A stretch of DNA of 64,000 bases, from assembly GCA_963854735.1 (NCBI GenBank), contig OY978100.1:1922001-1986000 (forward strand), in the 5' to 3' direction. The notes below the pieces were generated by a model. That model was not told where the DNA came from. It searched no databases and saw nothing but the letters and a program-made list of their open reading frames with translations. Every line of letters begins with the position of its first letter. Position 1 is the stretch's first letter. Made by a program: the position numbers and the translations under genes. The DNA is from Marvania coccoides. Its lineage: Eukaryota > Chlorophyta > Trebouxiophyceae > Chlorellales > Chlorellaceae. This document shows, piece by piece, positions 1 to 11,419 of this stretch.

Positions 1-2907
1 TGCGGCCTGCGTTTTGCCCTTCAGCTGCTTCCGCCGATCCTCCAGCTTGGCTGTCAGTTTGGCGCCACCATCCTTGAGCTGCACCTGCCCGGAAGCCACT
101 TTCTCGAGCAGCGATTCTTCCCTGGCGATGGCCTCTTGCAGCAGCCGCAGCTCCGCCAGCTGCTTGAGGGCTGCTGCGCGGGCGGTGGTGGGGTTGGAGG
201 GAGCGGTGCGAAACAGCGGGGAGGAGGGCTGGGAGGGCTGGATGGGGCGGCGAGGGCCCGCAACTGAAGATCCCAACGGCATAGCGCCTGAAATTATAAA
301 GAAAGTAAGAAGAAAGAAAAAAGAAAAAAGAAGGCATTTTATCTATTAAAATTTGGACACCGTGGCATTGTTGTCACATTAGTTGAAGGGAAAAAATCGA
401 TTGGAGAAGGAATTGCAACCCCATAATTAACTTAAGCTCACCGTCAGGAGCTGGCTGCCTCGTCGTGGCCTGGTTCTCTGCGGCCTTCTTTGGTATCTTG
501 AAGGCTGGCGCGCTGGTCTGCGGCTTGCGCGCGGGCGGGTTGGGCTTGGCCACCATCTTCACCACCCCCGCAGGCTTCTTCAAGGCGGCGGCGGCAGCAG
601 TGCTCTTCGCAGCAGCAGCAGCGGGCTTGGCGGCGGGGCGCTGCGACCTCTGCTTGACATTCTCACGCTCACAGCCGCTGTCGGAATCTCCTTCAGAGTC
701 AGAGCTGGAAGGCTCAGAGAAAGAATCGCCAGGTGGAGGTGCTGGAACTGCCGCTGCGTCTGGGTGCTGCAGCTGCTCCTCAGCAGCAGCCGAAGGAGGT
801 CTCTCTGTGGCTGCTGCTGCTGCTGCTCCCGCGCCATCCTGCCGCGCGGCCGTAGCCTTTTTCAGCTGCTCCAGCGTCGCCATCTGCTTGGCACGCTGCG
901 CAGTCAGACGAGGGTCTCTCGATCGCCTTTCCAGCCTCCTTTCTCCCACAGCCACAAACCTGACCTCCCCTATGCCACCACCGCTGGGACCAGCAGCAAA
1001 GGGCGCGTTCTGAGGCGCACCCACTGCCTTGTGCTCAGCTGCCGCCAGGGCGATGGCCAGGCTGAAGTCAAAGGCCAAGGGGGCCGCTGCCGCTGCTGCA
1101 GCTGGAGGGAAATGCTGCTGCTGCTGTTGGCGTTGCTGACCAAACTGCTGCTGCTGACGATGATGCTGGACAGAATGAACCAATACCACCCCCTCATCGC
1201 TTGTATCGCTCCCCGATGGTTTATTGGGTTTCCCACTCCTCCTCCTCGCATGCGCCGCCCTCCGCGCGCCACCACCCCGCCCCAGCACCTCCGCCGACTC
1301 CGATCCGTCCTCCTCTGAGCTGCTGCCACCCTCCTCTTCGCCTGAGCTGCCGCCATGCAGCTGCGATAACCCTTCAATGCTGCCGTTGCCGTCGTCCCTG
1401 CCTGCCACGTATCCCGGACGCAGAAGCTGCCTCAGCGCGCGTTCCACCCCGTCTAGGAACGCCTCGGGGTCGTAGATCTCCGCAGGAATATCCTGCTCCT
1501 GCCGCTGCTTGTTGCGAGCGCTGCTGCTGCCGCTGTCACCCCTCGCATTCTCACGCAGCAGGCGCACCAGCTGCGGCAGCCCGTCCGCCTCCCACTGCGT
1601 CATCCGCGCCGCCTCTAGCCGCTGCTGCAGCGTCACCTTCCCTTCCTGCTGCGCGTGCTGCGCCGCTGCAAGCCGCCGCAGCGTCTGTTGCGCCTTTGCC
1701 ATCCTTTTCCGAGCGTCCACCGCGGTGTAGTACAGCAGCCGCATGAACAGCGGGTATTGAAACTTTGGGGTCACCCCCAGGCGACGCTCGCAGTCGTACA
1801 CGTCCGCAATGCTGCCGAGGTCAAGCGGGTGCAGATAATTCCCGCCGATGACCACAGAATCCTTAGGGGTCGACACCGCGTGCGGCCAGCCGGATGGCAG
1901 GAATAGGGTGTCCCCCTCGCGCAGCGTCACGCGCTCACACCCCTCCAGTCTGTCCCCCAGGAAGACTGCGGTCTGTCGTTCCGAGGCAGACCACATTTCG
2001 AAAGCCCGCATGTTGGCCTGGGAGTTGGGGGCCAGCATGAAGACCTTGCAGCCTTTGATGACGTGGTACCACACGGAGCTGCCCCCCATGTCCTCCTAAG
2101 CAGAGAGCGAATCCAACAGGGTATTCAAATATTAATTAAGCATTAATTTATACGCACAAAAAGTAGTGTAGGAAAAATCATATTTGAAATGGGGCAGAAA
2201 ATTGGGAGGAACGGAAACACATAATACGTGCGAATATTGTAACTTACATGCCAATCTGTGTACGCTCCCTGCGGGCCCAGCAGCATGTACAGCAGCGTCT
2301 CCGGCCCCGGCTTTTCCTCCTCCGGCCACAGCGTGGTGGCAAGATCCAAAGCACGCACAGCAGCAGGCACCTGAATGCGCTCCGCCAGAGGGGTGTCCGC
2401 CAGGCTAAATGACACCACGTTGATGAGGCGCTGGCGCTTCTCAGGCGGTCTTTCAAAATAGTCAACCAGCTGCTGCACCGTCATTTTGGGGCCCGAATCT
2501 TGAGATTCCACGCAAAAGGTGTGCACTATGTGGTCGGCGCCTACCGCCTGCACCAGCCCCCGTGGTGACAGCGCGTCGAGCGGCAGCCGCAGCCCCAGAG
2601 CGGCCCGAGTGGCCGTCACGCTGCCCGCTGCTGTGGATTTGACCACTAGAGGGCGGCGAAACCCCCGCGCTTTCAGGGTCTCCAGCACCGCCGCGGGGCG
2701 CTTCACGAAGGCGGCGAACGGGGCGGCGGGGCAGGTTCTCTCCAGCTTCTGCCGCATGCCGGCGATGTCGATGTTCGCCCGCCCCTTGCCGCCGCCCCTG
2801 GGAGAAACGCCGAGCATTTTGTCCAGCGCATCGTCGCGCTCGGTGTATTTGATTGCGCTGGCGCGTTTGCGTAGCGAACGCTTCGCAGTTGCCTCTGAAT
2901 CCGTCAT
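1..2907 (-). CDS. JmjC lysine demethylase, KDM2/KDM7-like (C-terminus beyond window)
   Basis: Three exons are visible: 2907-2248, 2095-442 and 287-1; the frame stays open to the window edge, so the C-terminus is missing. Joining exons 1 and 2 (donor GTAAGT, acceptor CTTAG) completes the iron site: H220-E221-D222 (HxD) and H292 in a W-P-H-A-V context. T217 just before the HxD histidine and K237 fit the 2-oxoglutarate contacts of PHF8/KDM2 enzymes. The block YTDWH/EDMGGSSVWYHV, then FLPSGWPHAV and GGNYLH, is the KDM2/KDM7 signature, so the likely role is Fe(II)/2-oxoglutarate-dependent removal of histone methyl marks in the nucleus. No PHD or CXXC finger is visible in the 867 residues seen. After the catalytic core comes a long Q/A/S/P-rich disordered tail, and exon 3 adds a Lys/Glu/Leu-rich coiled coil. 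Exon 3 joins in frame (donor GTGAGC at 441, acceptor TTTCAG). Substrate specificity cannot be read from sequence. Confidence 0.88.
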
Positions 2908-3274
2908 TTGGGGGGCTGAGTTTGAGTGACCATCGATCCCACAACGAACATGGGAAGAATTATGCCACCGTGCAGGCTCGTAAAATTCTCAAAGTATTCT
3001 TCGAGTGTTTAGATTATTCAGCTGGTGAAAGTGGGGTGCTTATTTCCATGAAAACAGAGAGACTCTTTGAAAAATAAAAATCAGTTCAAATTCGTGGCCA
3101 TCTGAGCTCTGCGCAGGCTAGGCAAGTTCAGGCACATTTCTAATATATGTTTTATAGCCGACAGGTGAAGGTCCCGGCCGATTGGTGACGATATGCTATA
3201 AAAAGAAATGGTTTGAAAACAGCTTTTTGGTCGTTGGCATCCGAAAGCTTTATAATTTAATAGCAATAGGTATC
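2908..3274. promoter_or_regulatory. Divergent promoter between the JmjC gene and the zinc-finger orphan
   Basis: This 367-base AT-rich interval separates two genes pointing away from each other. A TATA-like TTTATAATTTAA stretch lies about 25 bases before the right-hand start codon. I see no other recognisable element. Confidence 0.4.
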
Positions 3275-4227
3275 ATGCAGCAAAGCATAAAAAAGAGCTT
3301 GGCTCGGGCAGCGTCCGCCAAGGAGGCGAGAGAGAAGCCTCCGGAGCAAAATAATATTTCAAATTCAAAAGCAAAAAAAACGAAATCGTCGCTCATCGCG
3401 ATGCTGAGCTCGCAACTCGTGCCGCGGAACGTTGTCAACGCAGCAGACATCTCAGCTGGCGCCACTCCTCGTCCAGAGAGGAGAGATGCCTGGCGATTCC
3501 CTCCCCACAGCGCCGCAAAAAACAAAGAGAAGTCGCCAGCAGCACCCGCGCCAGCTGCGCCAGCAGTTGCCAGCAAGTCCTTCCATCCCACAAAGGAGGT
3601 GATCAACCTTGTGAGTGATGCGGAAGAGGAGGAAGGCCCAGCAGCATCGCAGCAGATGATGCCGCCGCCGCCATACAATAGTAAGGCGGCAGCTGTTGCC
3701 AATAAGGTGTGCCCGCTGTGCGGTGTCGACGTGCCCGAGTCTGAGTTTGAGGGCCACATGCAGGAGGAGCTGGAAGAGTTGGATAATGAAGAATGGTGAA
3801 TCTTGTTATAGGCACATGACGCATTTATTATTAATTTCTCAATCTCTGGATAATAATTGATACACATTTTTGCAGGACCGAGGTTCTCCACCACGACATC
3901 GGGCCCGAAATTCCTTTGCCGCCCCGTTCCAACGCTCCTTACGGCTCCGTCCACGTCAACCCCGTCTCCCAACGAAAGCGGCCGAGAGACAGCAACAACA
4001 GAAGTATCACCGCCCATCAACAGCAGCAGCCCAAGGTGTACGTGCTGGGAGGGGCTCCCAAGGATCGCAAGAAGCTGGGCCCGCTGCCGCCGAGGAAGAA
4101 GCCGCTGCCTGCGTTCAATCACTTTGCAGATGGAGGCGGCCTGCTGGATGGGGACGAGCTGGGTATTGCGGGGCACGAGAGCGTGGGGATTAACGCCTGG
4201 GAGGGCGTCGGCGCTACCACCATGTAA
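3275..4227 (+). CDS. Orphan nuclear-type protein with SUMO-interacting motif and UBZ-like zinc finger
   Basis: Two exons, 3275-3795 and 3876-4227, encode about 290 residues; the intron runs from GTGAAT to TTTTTGCAG and the junction restores a Trp codon. The start is the first in-frame ATG. Residues around 110-120 read EVINLVSDAEEEE, a hydrophobic core followed by acids, which is the form of a SUMO-interacting motif. Downstream is C-P-L-C, 11 residues, then H, matching the C-x2-C-x11-H part of a UBZ4 ubiquitin-binding finger, but the expected fourth Cys three residues later is Glu. An acidic stretch (EELEELDNEEW) follows, and the second exon is basic and proline-rich. The N-terminus is Lys/Ala-rich. 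SUMO and ubiquitin readers of this layout often act in DNA damage or replication, but here that is inference. I do not recognise a named family. Confidence 0.7.
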
Positions 4228-4351
4228 ATAATAATGTGATAATTTAATAATTTATTTTTTATTGTGACATTGCTTCTGAAGGCCGAACTGCCATGTATAA
4301 TACCACAAACCCCAGTTTGAAACCGTGTTTACATGTAGAATACTAAAAATC

Positions 4352-4948
4352 TCATGTTCCATCTGCCTGTGCAACAAAATCCATATCCGCAGCTGCATTA
4401 TTATCAGTATTACCACCGCCACCCGCTGCCGCCGTTTCTGCCATTTCAATCGCCTCCACCGCCGCCTGCAACGCCCCCTCCCCCCGCGCGCATCCTTGCT
4501 GCAGCCGCTCCACTGCCGCCCGCTTCTCATCGCTGCTCAGCGCCTGCAGCAGCGTGGCCCTCGCCTGCGGCGGCCGCATCTGGTTCGCGAGAAACATCAG
4601 ATTACGAAGCACCAGGCCCACATTTTCCACCTGACGCGCGTACCCCGACGGCCGCTCCACCAGCACCTCCAATAGCTCCACGAAATTTACCGCCAGCTCG
4701 CGGTGAAGGGCAGACAACTCCTTCTTATAGTCAATCCCGCCATTTGCCGTTGTCTCGTAGAGTCTGCGGACCTGTAGAGCGGGCAGGCCGTCCTCGGTGG
4801 TGTAGATCTCACCAAACTGGGTGTACTCCCCCTCGAGGGGGGGTGGGGGCGCCAGGCGGCCTTGGGCTGCGAGCGCAAAGTAGGGCGGCGGCGGAGGAAA
4901 GAGCGCCTGCTGCTGCACTTCCTGGTCTTGGGGCGGGGGTGCTGCCAT
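4352..4948 (-). CDS. MED7: Mediator complex subunit 7
   Basis: A single uninterrupted exon encodes 198 residues. The N-terminus carries the proline-rich FPPPPPYF block, followed by a PPPPLEGEYTQFGE segment matching the MED7 pattern of a polyproline stretch before an FG motif. Then come DYKKELSALHRELAVNFVELLEVLV and a stretch ending NQMRPPQARATLLQAL, both matching the conserved helical core of animal and plant MED7 (DHKKELRKLN and EYRPHQARETL in the human protein). MED7 is in the Mediator middle module, pairing with MED21 to form the hinge that links activators to RNA polymerase II. The C-terminal 25 residues after the helical region are Ala/Gly/Asn-rich and not conserved. It is convergent with the zinc-finger orphan (124 bases apart) and divergent from the enoyl reductase. 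Confidence 0.9.
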   Translation of the reverse strand: MAAPPPQDQEVQQQALFPPPPPYFALAAQGRLAPPPPLEGEYTQFGEIYTTEDGLPALQVRRLYETTANGGIDYKKELSALHRELAVNFVELLEVLVERPSGYARQVENVGLVLRNLMFLANQMRPPQARATLLQALSSDEKRAAVERLQQGCARGEGALQAAVEAIEMAETAAAGGGGNTDNNAAADMDFVAQADGT

Positions 4949-5373
4949 GCTGATTGCGACTGGTTAATTTGATTGCGCTTCAATTGCCGCAAAATCGTCA
5001 GGAAGGGAGCAACAGAAAAAAATTGAGTTTGATCATAAGTTGTGAAAGGCAGGATGTTGTCTTTCCAGCAGCGTAATGATATTGATTGAGTAGTACGTGG
5101 AACAATGTTTGAATATAATTTTAATTAATAGATCATTTGTTTCGCCAGACGTCGACGTGGCATGCCAACAACAACTTCCAAGGGCCAAGATCGCTGCAAA
5201 GCTCGCATATTACATCTTTTTGTTCGTCAATACATTTGTACAGTGCGCCAGGTTTTACATACAGACCATATGCTGAAAAGTTAAAACCTCAAAATTAAAT
5301 CTTTCGGAACAACTCATTCGCAAGAACGCCCACCCCTCTGAACCCTTTCTACATTTCGTTCTGTGTGAACACC
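4949..5373. promoter_or_regulatory. Divergent promoter MED7 / enoyl reductase
   Basis: This is 425 bases of AT-rich sequence between two divergently transcribed genes. No ORF of note, RNA gene or repeat is visible, and I cannot point to a specific element. Confidence 0.35.
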
Positions 5374-7028
5374 ATGTTGGGACCAGCAGGGGCCATAGTC
5401 CGCGGGCTGCTGACGCCAGCAACCGTGGTTCCAGCTTTTCAAATGCTGCTCAGAAATTATAGCTCTGCTGCCTCCCTCGTCATGTCCTCCCACGGCGTCC
5501 CCGAGGAGGTGCTAAAGCTGAAGGAGCACGGCATCCCCGACGCCGGCACCTTGAAGGACAACGAGGTCCTCATTCAAATTTTAGCTGTAAGTAGTTGACG
5601 TTTTTGGGGGTTGTTTGTGCTCATTTTTTCCCCATTTTTTTTCTCTTGACAATTTCGTCTTTGAACGCAGGCCCCCATCAACCCTGCCGACATCAATACC
5701 ATCGAGGGGAAGTACCCCATCAAGGTGGAGCTCCCTTTGACTCCCGGCCACGAAGGCGTTGGGGTCGTCACTGCAGTTGGGGCAAAGGTAAGAAAATGAA
5801 AGACAGGAGGGAAAAACATGCTGCGAGTGCAATTGGTGTTTTTCAAAGATTGGAGCTTATTTTTTGAACCTACAGTCGATTTGAAATTGAATTGCCTGTG
5901 AGCAGGTCACGCGGCTGCGCCCTGGGGATCGTTGCGTGCCCATCGAGCACGGACAGGGCACCTGGCGCACCCATGGCGTGTTCATAGACCACCACTGGTA
6001 TAGAGTGCCTGGGGATCTTCCCATCGCCACAGCAGCCGCTATGTGCATCAATCCCCCAACAGCATTGAGGATGCTGGAGGAGTATGTGCCGCTGGAGGCA
6101 GGGGACACGGTGCTTCAGGTGCGGAGTGGGGTGAACAGTTGATGCGAGAGGATTGACTATTGAAACGAAATCTGGGTTTTTCCTTCTTTGATTTTTCTGC
6201 CGTTGATATCCTAAATATTGATCAATTGTGTGCAGACTGGGGCTACCAGCTCCGCGGGGAAGTACGTGGTGCAGCTGGCAAAGCACAAAGAGCTCCACAC
6301 GATCAACGTCATTCGCGACAGGCCCAATAGGTGGGCAGTCATTTTTTTATATGATTCGTAAGAATATAATAAATAATAAATTCACATTTTTTTCCTATTT
6401 TTTAGGAAGGCGCTTGAGCGGGAGCTGCGTGAATTGGGTGCCACCGCCATCGTCACCGCCTCAGAGCTGCCTGCCTTCATGCGGGAGTGGCCCCATGCCC
6501 CGCCCAAGCTGGCGCTGGACTGCGTGGGAGGGGAGGCTTCCACCGCAGCCATCAAAGCCCTGGCGTACGTTTAGTCAACTATTGCCACCCTCCTGAATAA
6601 TTCACCAATAAAGAACTGACAATTTATCTCAAAAGTTCCCTTGGTTTGTCGTGTGCTGAGAACTTTTCTCTTTTCCTTACTGGTGCTTTTTCCTTCAAAC
6701 ATTGCGCAGACCTGGGGGTACTCTGGTGGTGTATGGCGGGATGAGTCGCCAGCCCATCACCGTCCCTCCCTCTCAGCTCATTTTCCGCGACATCCGCATC
6801 CGAGGATTCTGGCTGACGGGAGAGTATGCAAAAATGAAAGACGGCTGGAAGGTAAAAGAGCAGCTGGTTGACAGGGTGTGTGCGCTGTTCAGGCAGAAGG
6901 TGCTGCGCCCGGTGGAGGTGAACTGCGTGCCGTTGGTGAAATGGGAGGAGGCTATGTGTGAGCATCGGCGTAACCACAGGGATGCCAAAATGCTGCTCAC
7001 GAACTACGGGGATGACGTGTGCATGTAG
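5374..7028 (+). CDS. MECR: Mitochondrial trans-2-enoyl-ACP reductase (MECR/ETR1 family)
   Basis: Six exons (5374-5586, 5671-5787, 5906-6118, 6236-6330, 6406-6564, 6710-7028) give 371 residues, the usual length of the family. The N-terminal 35 residues are basic and hydroxylated, fitting a mitochondrial presequence. Residues 72-100 contain NPADINTIEGKY and PGHEGVGVV, where Y86 corresponds to the catalytic Tyr of human MECR. Residues 182-190 (TGATSSAGK) form the nucleotide-binding loop, followed by TINVIRDRP, the NADPH-specific strand of this family. The C-terminus has the FWLTGEY segment expected of the enzyme. It does the last step of mitochondrial type II fatty-acid synthesis, NADPH reduction of 2-enoyl-ACP, which supplies the octanoyl precursor of lipoate. 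The third donor is GTGCGG, weaker than the rest, but the frame and family continuity support it. An AATAAAA signal at 7268-7274 probably ends the transcript. Confidence 0.92.
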
Positions 7029-8319
7029 TGATGGAAGGAGAGAGAAGGTGGAGGAGTGGGTGCTGGGAATTTTTTTGGTGGAGAGGAAGAGTTGAGGAGG
7101 AGTAACGGAGGAAACGTCAAAATTTCATGTTCTGAAGTAATGGGATACCGAGAGTAATACCGAGAGAAATGGATGTACTTTATGTTTGTAGAATAGTTAT
7201 GCGTTTTGTTTTCTTTTTTCAAGATTCCCTTTGTTTTCTTTTTGAAAGGCTTTGATATTGCATCATGAATAAAATATGCTTCTTACACAACTTGCGTGGA
7301 TGTTTCCTGCCCCCCCCCCCCCCCCCCCCCTGTTTCTATCCTCCCTTAGCAAGGCGTGTGCTTGGAATTTAAGAAGTGGAAAGGCTGATTGGAGCACACA
7401 AATTTGAATTTTAGAGGTTGGCTTCTAGTCTGCGTCAAGCTGCTCCTTGCGCTTGGCCACTCTGCGTAGACCCCAAAATGCGGCTTCGGCCCGCTTTTCT
7501 TTGATGAGAGTACAGCACCAAGCCAAGTGCTCTTGTATTGCTGCTCCTGATGAATGGAAAGGGGCAGCGAGCTGAGGGCATGGGAGTAGAGACAGCGGCT
7601 GCACATGAGAAGGCCCTGGAAATCAATTTATTTGGAGCGGTGGAACTCTTGGAATGTTATGTTCTTTGCTGTGCTAATTGCCTTGCATCATGTGCCCCGC
7701 GTTGAAGGTTTATTTCGCTCTATTAAGTTATTTTCGCCGAGGTCAATAGCTTCAATGGGATTCATAGATATTTCGAATCATTTCTTCTTCTTCTAAATAT
7801 CATTCATATCTATTCAACGACTGAAAAGGGAGAGCAGCGAGTAATAGTTTCTCACAACTTTTGTCAAGGAAAGCATGGAGGGGGTGTCTTTACCTGGGGG
7901 CACGGTGTGCCTTCAGCAGAGCCCTCTAGTGTTTTCTTTAAATCTGCAGCGATTCCTGTAGGTACCCCAGTGCTAGTAATTGCTCGGGATGCCGTCAACA
8001 ACAGCGGCAGTTATAGCAGTTTTATCTCACAGCGAGATTTTGCAGGTGTTGCTGGCCCTCCACTAAATACATGAAATCCATTATGATTTGCAGTGCTGGC
8101 AGCAGTGCCAGGCGCTGTTCAAGAACACCCAGAGATGCATTGCAGCTGCAGTAAAATAAAAAGCGTGTGGTTATTAATCTCACGGCTGAAATTCGTGACA
8201 TACATGCGATTGCAAAGCTAGTTAATTTTTTTTTAATTGTGGCGGTGGAGCTCGAAATTTTGCGGTCAAAAGTGAATTTGACGCCGCCGCTCCGACCAAC
8301 ATCAGCTTATTCGTTTTAT
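7029..8319. other. Intergenic 1.3 kb between the enoyl reductase and DEAD-box helicase
   Basis: It holds the reductase 3' UTR with an AATAAAA signal at 7268-7274, a 21-base poly-C run at 7310-7330, and mixed-composition sequence to 8150. Small ORFs here have no coding character that I can defend. No tRNA, snRNA or known ncRNA was recognised. Confidence 0.5.
7310..7330. repeat. Poly-C homopolymer of 21 bases
   Basis: A run of 21 consecutive C bases lies about 280 bases after the enoyl reductase stop codon. Runs of this kind recur in the window (47214-47229; G-rich at about 38887-38907). Confidence 0.95.
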
Positions 8320-10785
8320 ATGTTTTTAAGGAAATTCAGTCGTTATATCAATTTTGCAATGACCCGTGTTCCCACCGTGCCCCACCACCGGGCGCCAGGC
8401 CCCCCGCAAGCCGCCCCGAGGCATCAAGCATCTTTCCAGACGCAGCACCCTCCTCTTCAGCCACAGGCGCACCAGCATGCTGCCCACCACCATGCACCCC
8501 CTCGCCAGCCCAGCGGCAGCATCGCCCATCTCACAACCCAGGCCTTTGACACCCTGCCCCACTTGTCGCCGGCATCTCGCCAGGCGCTCGGAGAGTGCGT
8601 TCATCGTCCTTTCCCGCTGTTCTCCTCATTCGCATTGCTGCATCCGCACACATTCCACGCCCATTCCACCCAAAATTTACACTCTATTAAACATATTTTT
8701 GTTCTGGACTTTTCTTCTCACGGCCTCCTTTCTTCCGCATCAACAGGGTGCTCAAGTTCACCTACATGACGGAGGTGCAGGCCGCCACCCTGCCCGTCGT
8801 CCTCAGCGGCAAAGACGTCCTCGCCAAGGCCAAAACCGGCACCGGCAAGACCATCGCCTTCCTGCTGCCATCTGTCGAGTCTCTCGCCACCGCGCCCCCG
8901 CCCAACAACGCCATCTCCCTGCTCGTGCTGTCCCCCACCCGCGAGCTGGCCAGCCAAATCGCCAAAGAAGCGGAGGCGCTGCTCACTTTCCACCCCTTCA
9001 AGGCGGCAGTGGTGTACGGCGGAACCAACATTAATTCCGAACGCAACCGCCTGGCGCGCGCGCGCATCGACATCCTGGTGGCCACCCCCGGCCGCTTGAT
9101 TGATCATCTGGAGAACACGCCTGGCTTGGCCAACCGAATTGCGGCCAACCTGAGGGGCCTCGTTCTGGATGAGGCTGACCAGCTGCTGGTAAGACTAAAG
9201 TGCCTGGTTTTCTTTATTTTCACTGTTTTTCCGCTGTAATTTTCTTTGCTGCTTTCCCGTATTCGCCTTCTCCTTTGCCTGTTGCGCTTGAAACCATCAG
9301 AAACTGACCCAAACTCGACTCGTGAATTTATTTATTTTGTGTGTGCAGGAAATGGGCTTCCGCCCCTCCATCGAGCGCATCCTCAAGTTCCTGCCCACCC
9401 AGCGCCAGACGCTGCTCTTCTCTGCCACCATGCCGCAGTCCGTGCACCAGGTGGCGGGTCTGGCCATGCGAACAGGCTATGAATTTGTCGACACCGTCGG
9501 CAAAGAAGACTCGGCCACCAACGCACAAGTGCAGCAGTCCTTCGTGGCTGTGCCCCTGGAGGACACCTTCCTGGCGGTGCAGTGCATCCTGAGGGCGGCC
9601 ACCGCCATCCCCAACCACAAGATCATTGCCTTTTTCACCACTGCCCGGCAAACGCAGTACATGGCGGCACTGATGCAGGAGTGCGGGTACCCCAACGTGG
9701 TGGAGATCCACTCCCGGAAGTCGCAGCCTGCACGCGACAAAGCGTCGGCGGCGTTCCGGGCGGCCCCTGAGGCCATCATGTTCACCTCCGACGTGTCTGC
9801 GCGCGGCGTGGACTACCCTGACGTGACCCTGGTGCTGCAGATCGGCGCGCCGTCGTCCCGGGAGCAGTACATTCACAGGCTGGGCCGTACCGCACGCGCG
9901 GGAAAGGCTGGACAGGGCGTCCTGCTGCTGGCGCCCTTCGAGGCGGGCTTCGTGGCCAGGGAGCTTAAAGGTAAGAGCGAGAGAACTACAGTTGATTGAT
10001 CACTTTATGGACTGTTTTTTCAATACTTTTTGTACGAATGTCTTCATTCTTTTGTCCGTAGCATTTTAAGTCTGTTGGTCATACTTATGCATCTTGCTTC
10101 CTAGCTAACCCTCGTTCTTGTGCATTTTACCCCCCCGCAGACCTCCCCGTGGCTGAGGCTTCTCTGCCCCAGGTTGCCGACGTTGATCGCCAGACGGTGA
10201 CCAAAGCGCTGGCCAGGGTGGACCCCAAAGTGAAGGAGATGGCGTACGCGGCGTGGCTGGGGTACTATAACAGCTGCAAGGGCGTGTTCAAGGACAAGGC
10301 GGTGCTGGTGCAGCACGCCAACATGCTGTCCGGTTACATGGGCATGGCGGAGCCGCCAGCGCTGCAGAAGAAGACCATTGGAATGATGGGCCTGCGCGGG
10401 GTGAGTCGTTTCTCTGTTATTGCTGTAGTAAAGAGGAGGGGAAAAAAACAGGCCTTGAAATGAGGTTGCAAGGTCGTCATGTTAACTAACTAACTAGTTC
10501 TCCCCACCTTATATGTTTTCTTGATTTCAGGTGCCTGGCCTGCGTGTGTCTGATGTTCCGTACAGCGGCGGCGGTGGCGGCCGTGGAGGAGGAGGCGGTG
10601 GTCGCGGCGGCGGCGGCGGTGGCGGCCGCGGTGGCGCGCCCAGGGCGCCTCAGCAGCAGCAGGGCGGCGGCGGCGGCGGCGGTCCTTCGGCAGAGGGTGG
10701 AGCCAAGCGCAAGCGTGGCGGCTTCGGTGGAGGTCGTGGCGGTGGCCGCGGAGGCGGTGGCGGTGGCGGTGGCCCTCGTCCTTGA
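8320..10785 (+). CDS. DEAD-box RNA helicase with RGG/glycine-rich tail, probably mitochondrial (MSS116/RH31-like)
   Basis: Five exons: 8320-8594, 8747-9188, 9349-9970, 10141-10400, 10531-10785. Starting at 8320 gives 617 residues; a second in-frame ATG at 8359 gives 604. The 13 extra residues (MFLRKFSRYINFA) look like the start of a mitochondrial presequence. Helicase motifs in order (numbering from 8359): TGTGKT at 109-114, PTREL, TPGRL, DEAD at 220-223, SAT, then ARGVDYPD and HRLGRTARAGK in the second RecA domain. The segment after the core resembles the C-terminal extension of MSS116-type helicases. The last exon is almost pure Gly/Arg (RGGG repeats) ending GGGPRP, an RNA-annealing tail. 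The protein probably remodels structured organellar RNA, including group I/II introns. The final intron is phase 0, so the tail is a separate module. A nuclear or plastid location cannot be excluded. Confidence 0.88.
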
Positions 10786-11419
10786 AAGGACTGAGACGGT
10801 TTTTCTTTCCTCCGCTCACTTCTTCTCTACTGAGCCCCTCTGCAATCAGCTCTAATTCTTTTTCTGTGTTCTTTTGTTTTTTTTGCATTCATTCCTCCAA
10901 TTCCTTCAACGCTTCCATTTGAATAACTCATTCATTCTGAGCTGTTTTTTTCCTCTTTATTTTCCGACTTTAGTTTGAACGTTTTCTAGCTTGTATACTT
11001 GCCACAACGTTTCAACGAAATAGCACTCTTGCCGCATCTCTTTTTTCCTCCATTTCCCCCCTTTGAATGAAACATGTTCACGTTATTATGACATTTATTA
11101 TTATTATGCTGACTTTGAAAATAATTTTTTTTTGTAGTGACAGCTGTGCAACTATCATGAAGGTGTAAATTGCGCTTCTCTTTGCTTCAGGTCTAAGAAA
11201 AGGGATGGAGGCGAGGAGGGGGGTAAGGACATCGGTCATGCACGACGGCACCGTATTTTAATTTTTAAGTAGCTATAAATTAAATTAGTTATAAATTGAT
11301 GCCATGTCTTGCCTTTCGCAGCCATTCACCATTCAAAATGTGTTAAATGCTCGCTTTTTCACATTTCTATTTACATAGAAATGCAAGTTTTCCATCCCGT
11401 GTAAGTTTATTATTTAATT
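10786..11419. other. Convergent 3' ends of helicase and SKI2
   Basis: This 634-base AT-rich interval holds the facing 3' UTRs of two genes. A TTATTATTATTATG run sits near 11090. Nothing else is recognisable. Confidence 0.5.

Noticed and set aside
14..349. Plus-strand open frame at the left edge
   Set aside because: It is the antisense of an exon of the JmjC gene, which joins in phase to the upstream exon and has the coiled-coil reading; the plus frame is a shadow.
7029..8319. Possible snRNA, RNase P RNA or snoRNA in the long intergenic
   Set aside because: No conserved core (U1, U2, U4, U5, U6 or box C/D pairs with a stem) could be found by reading.
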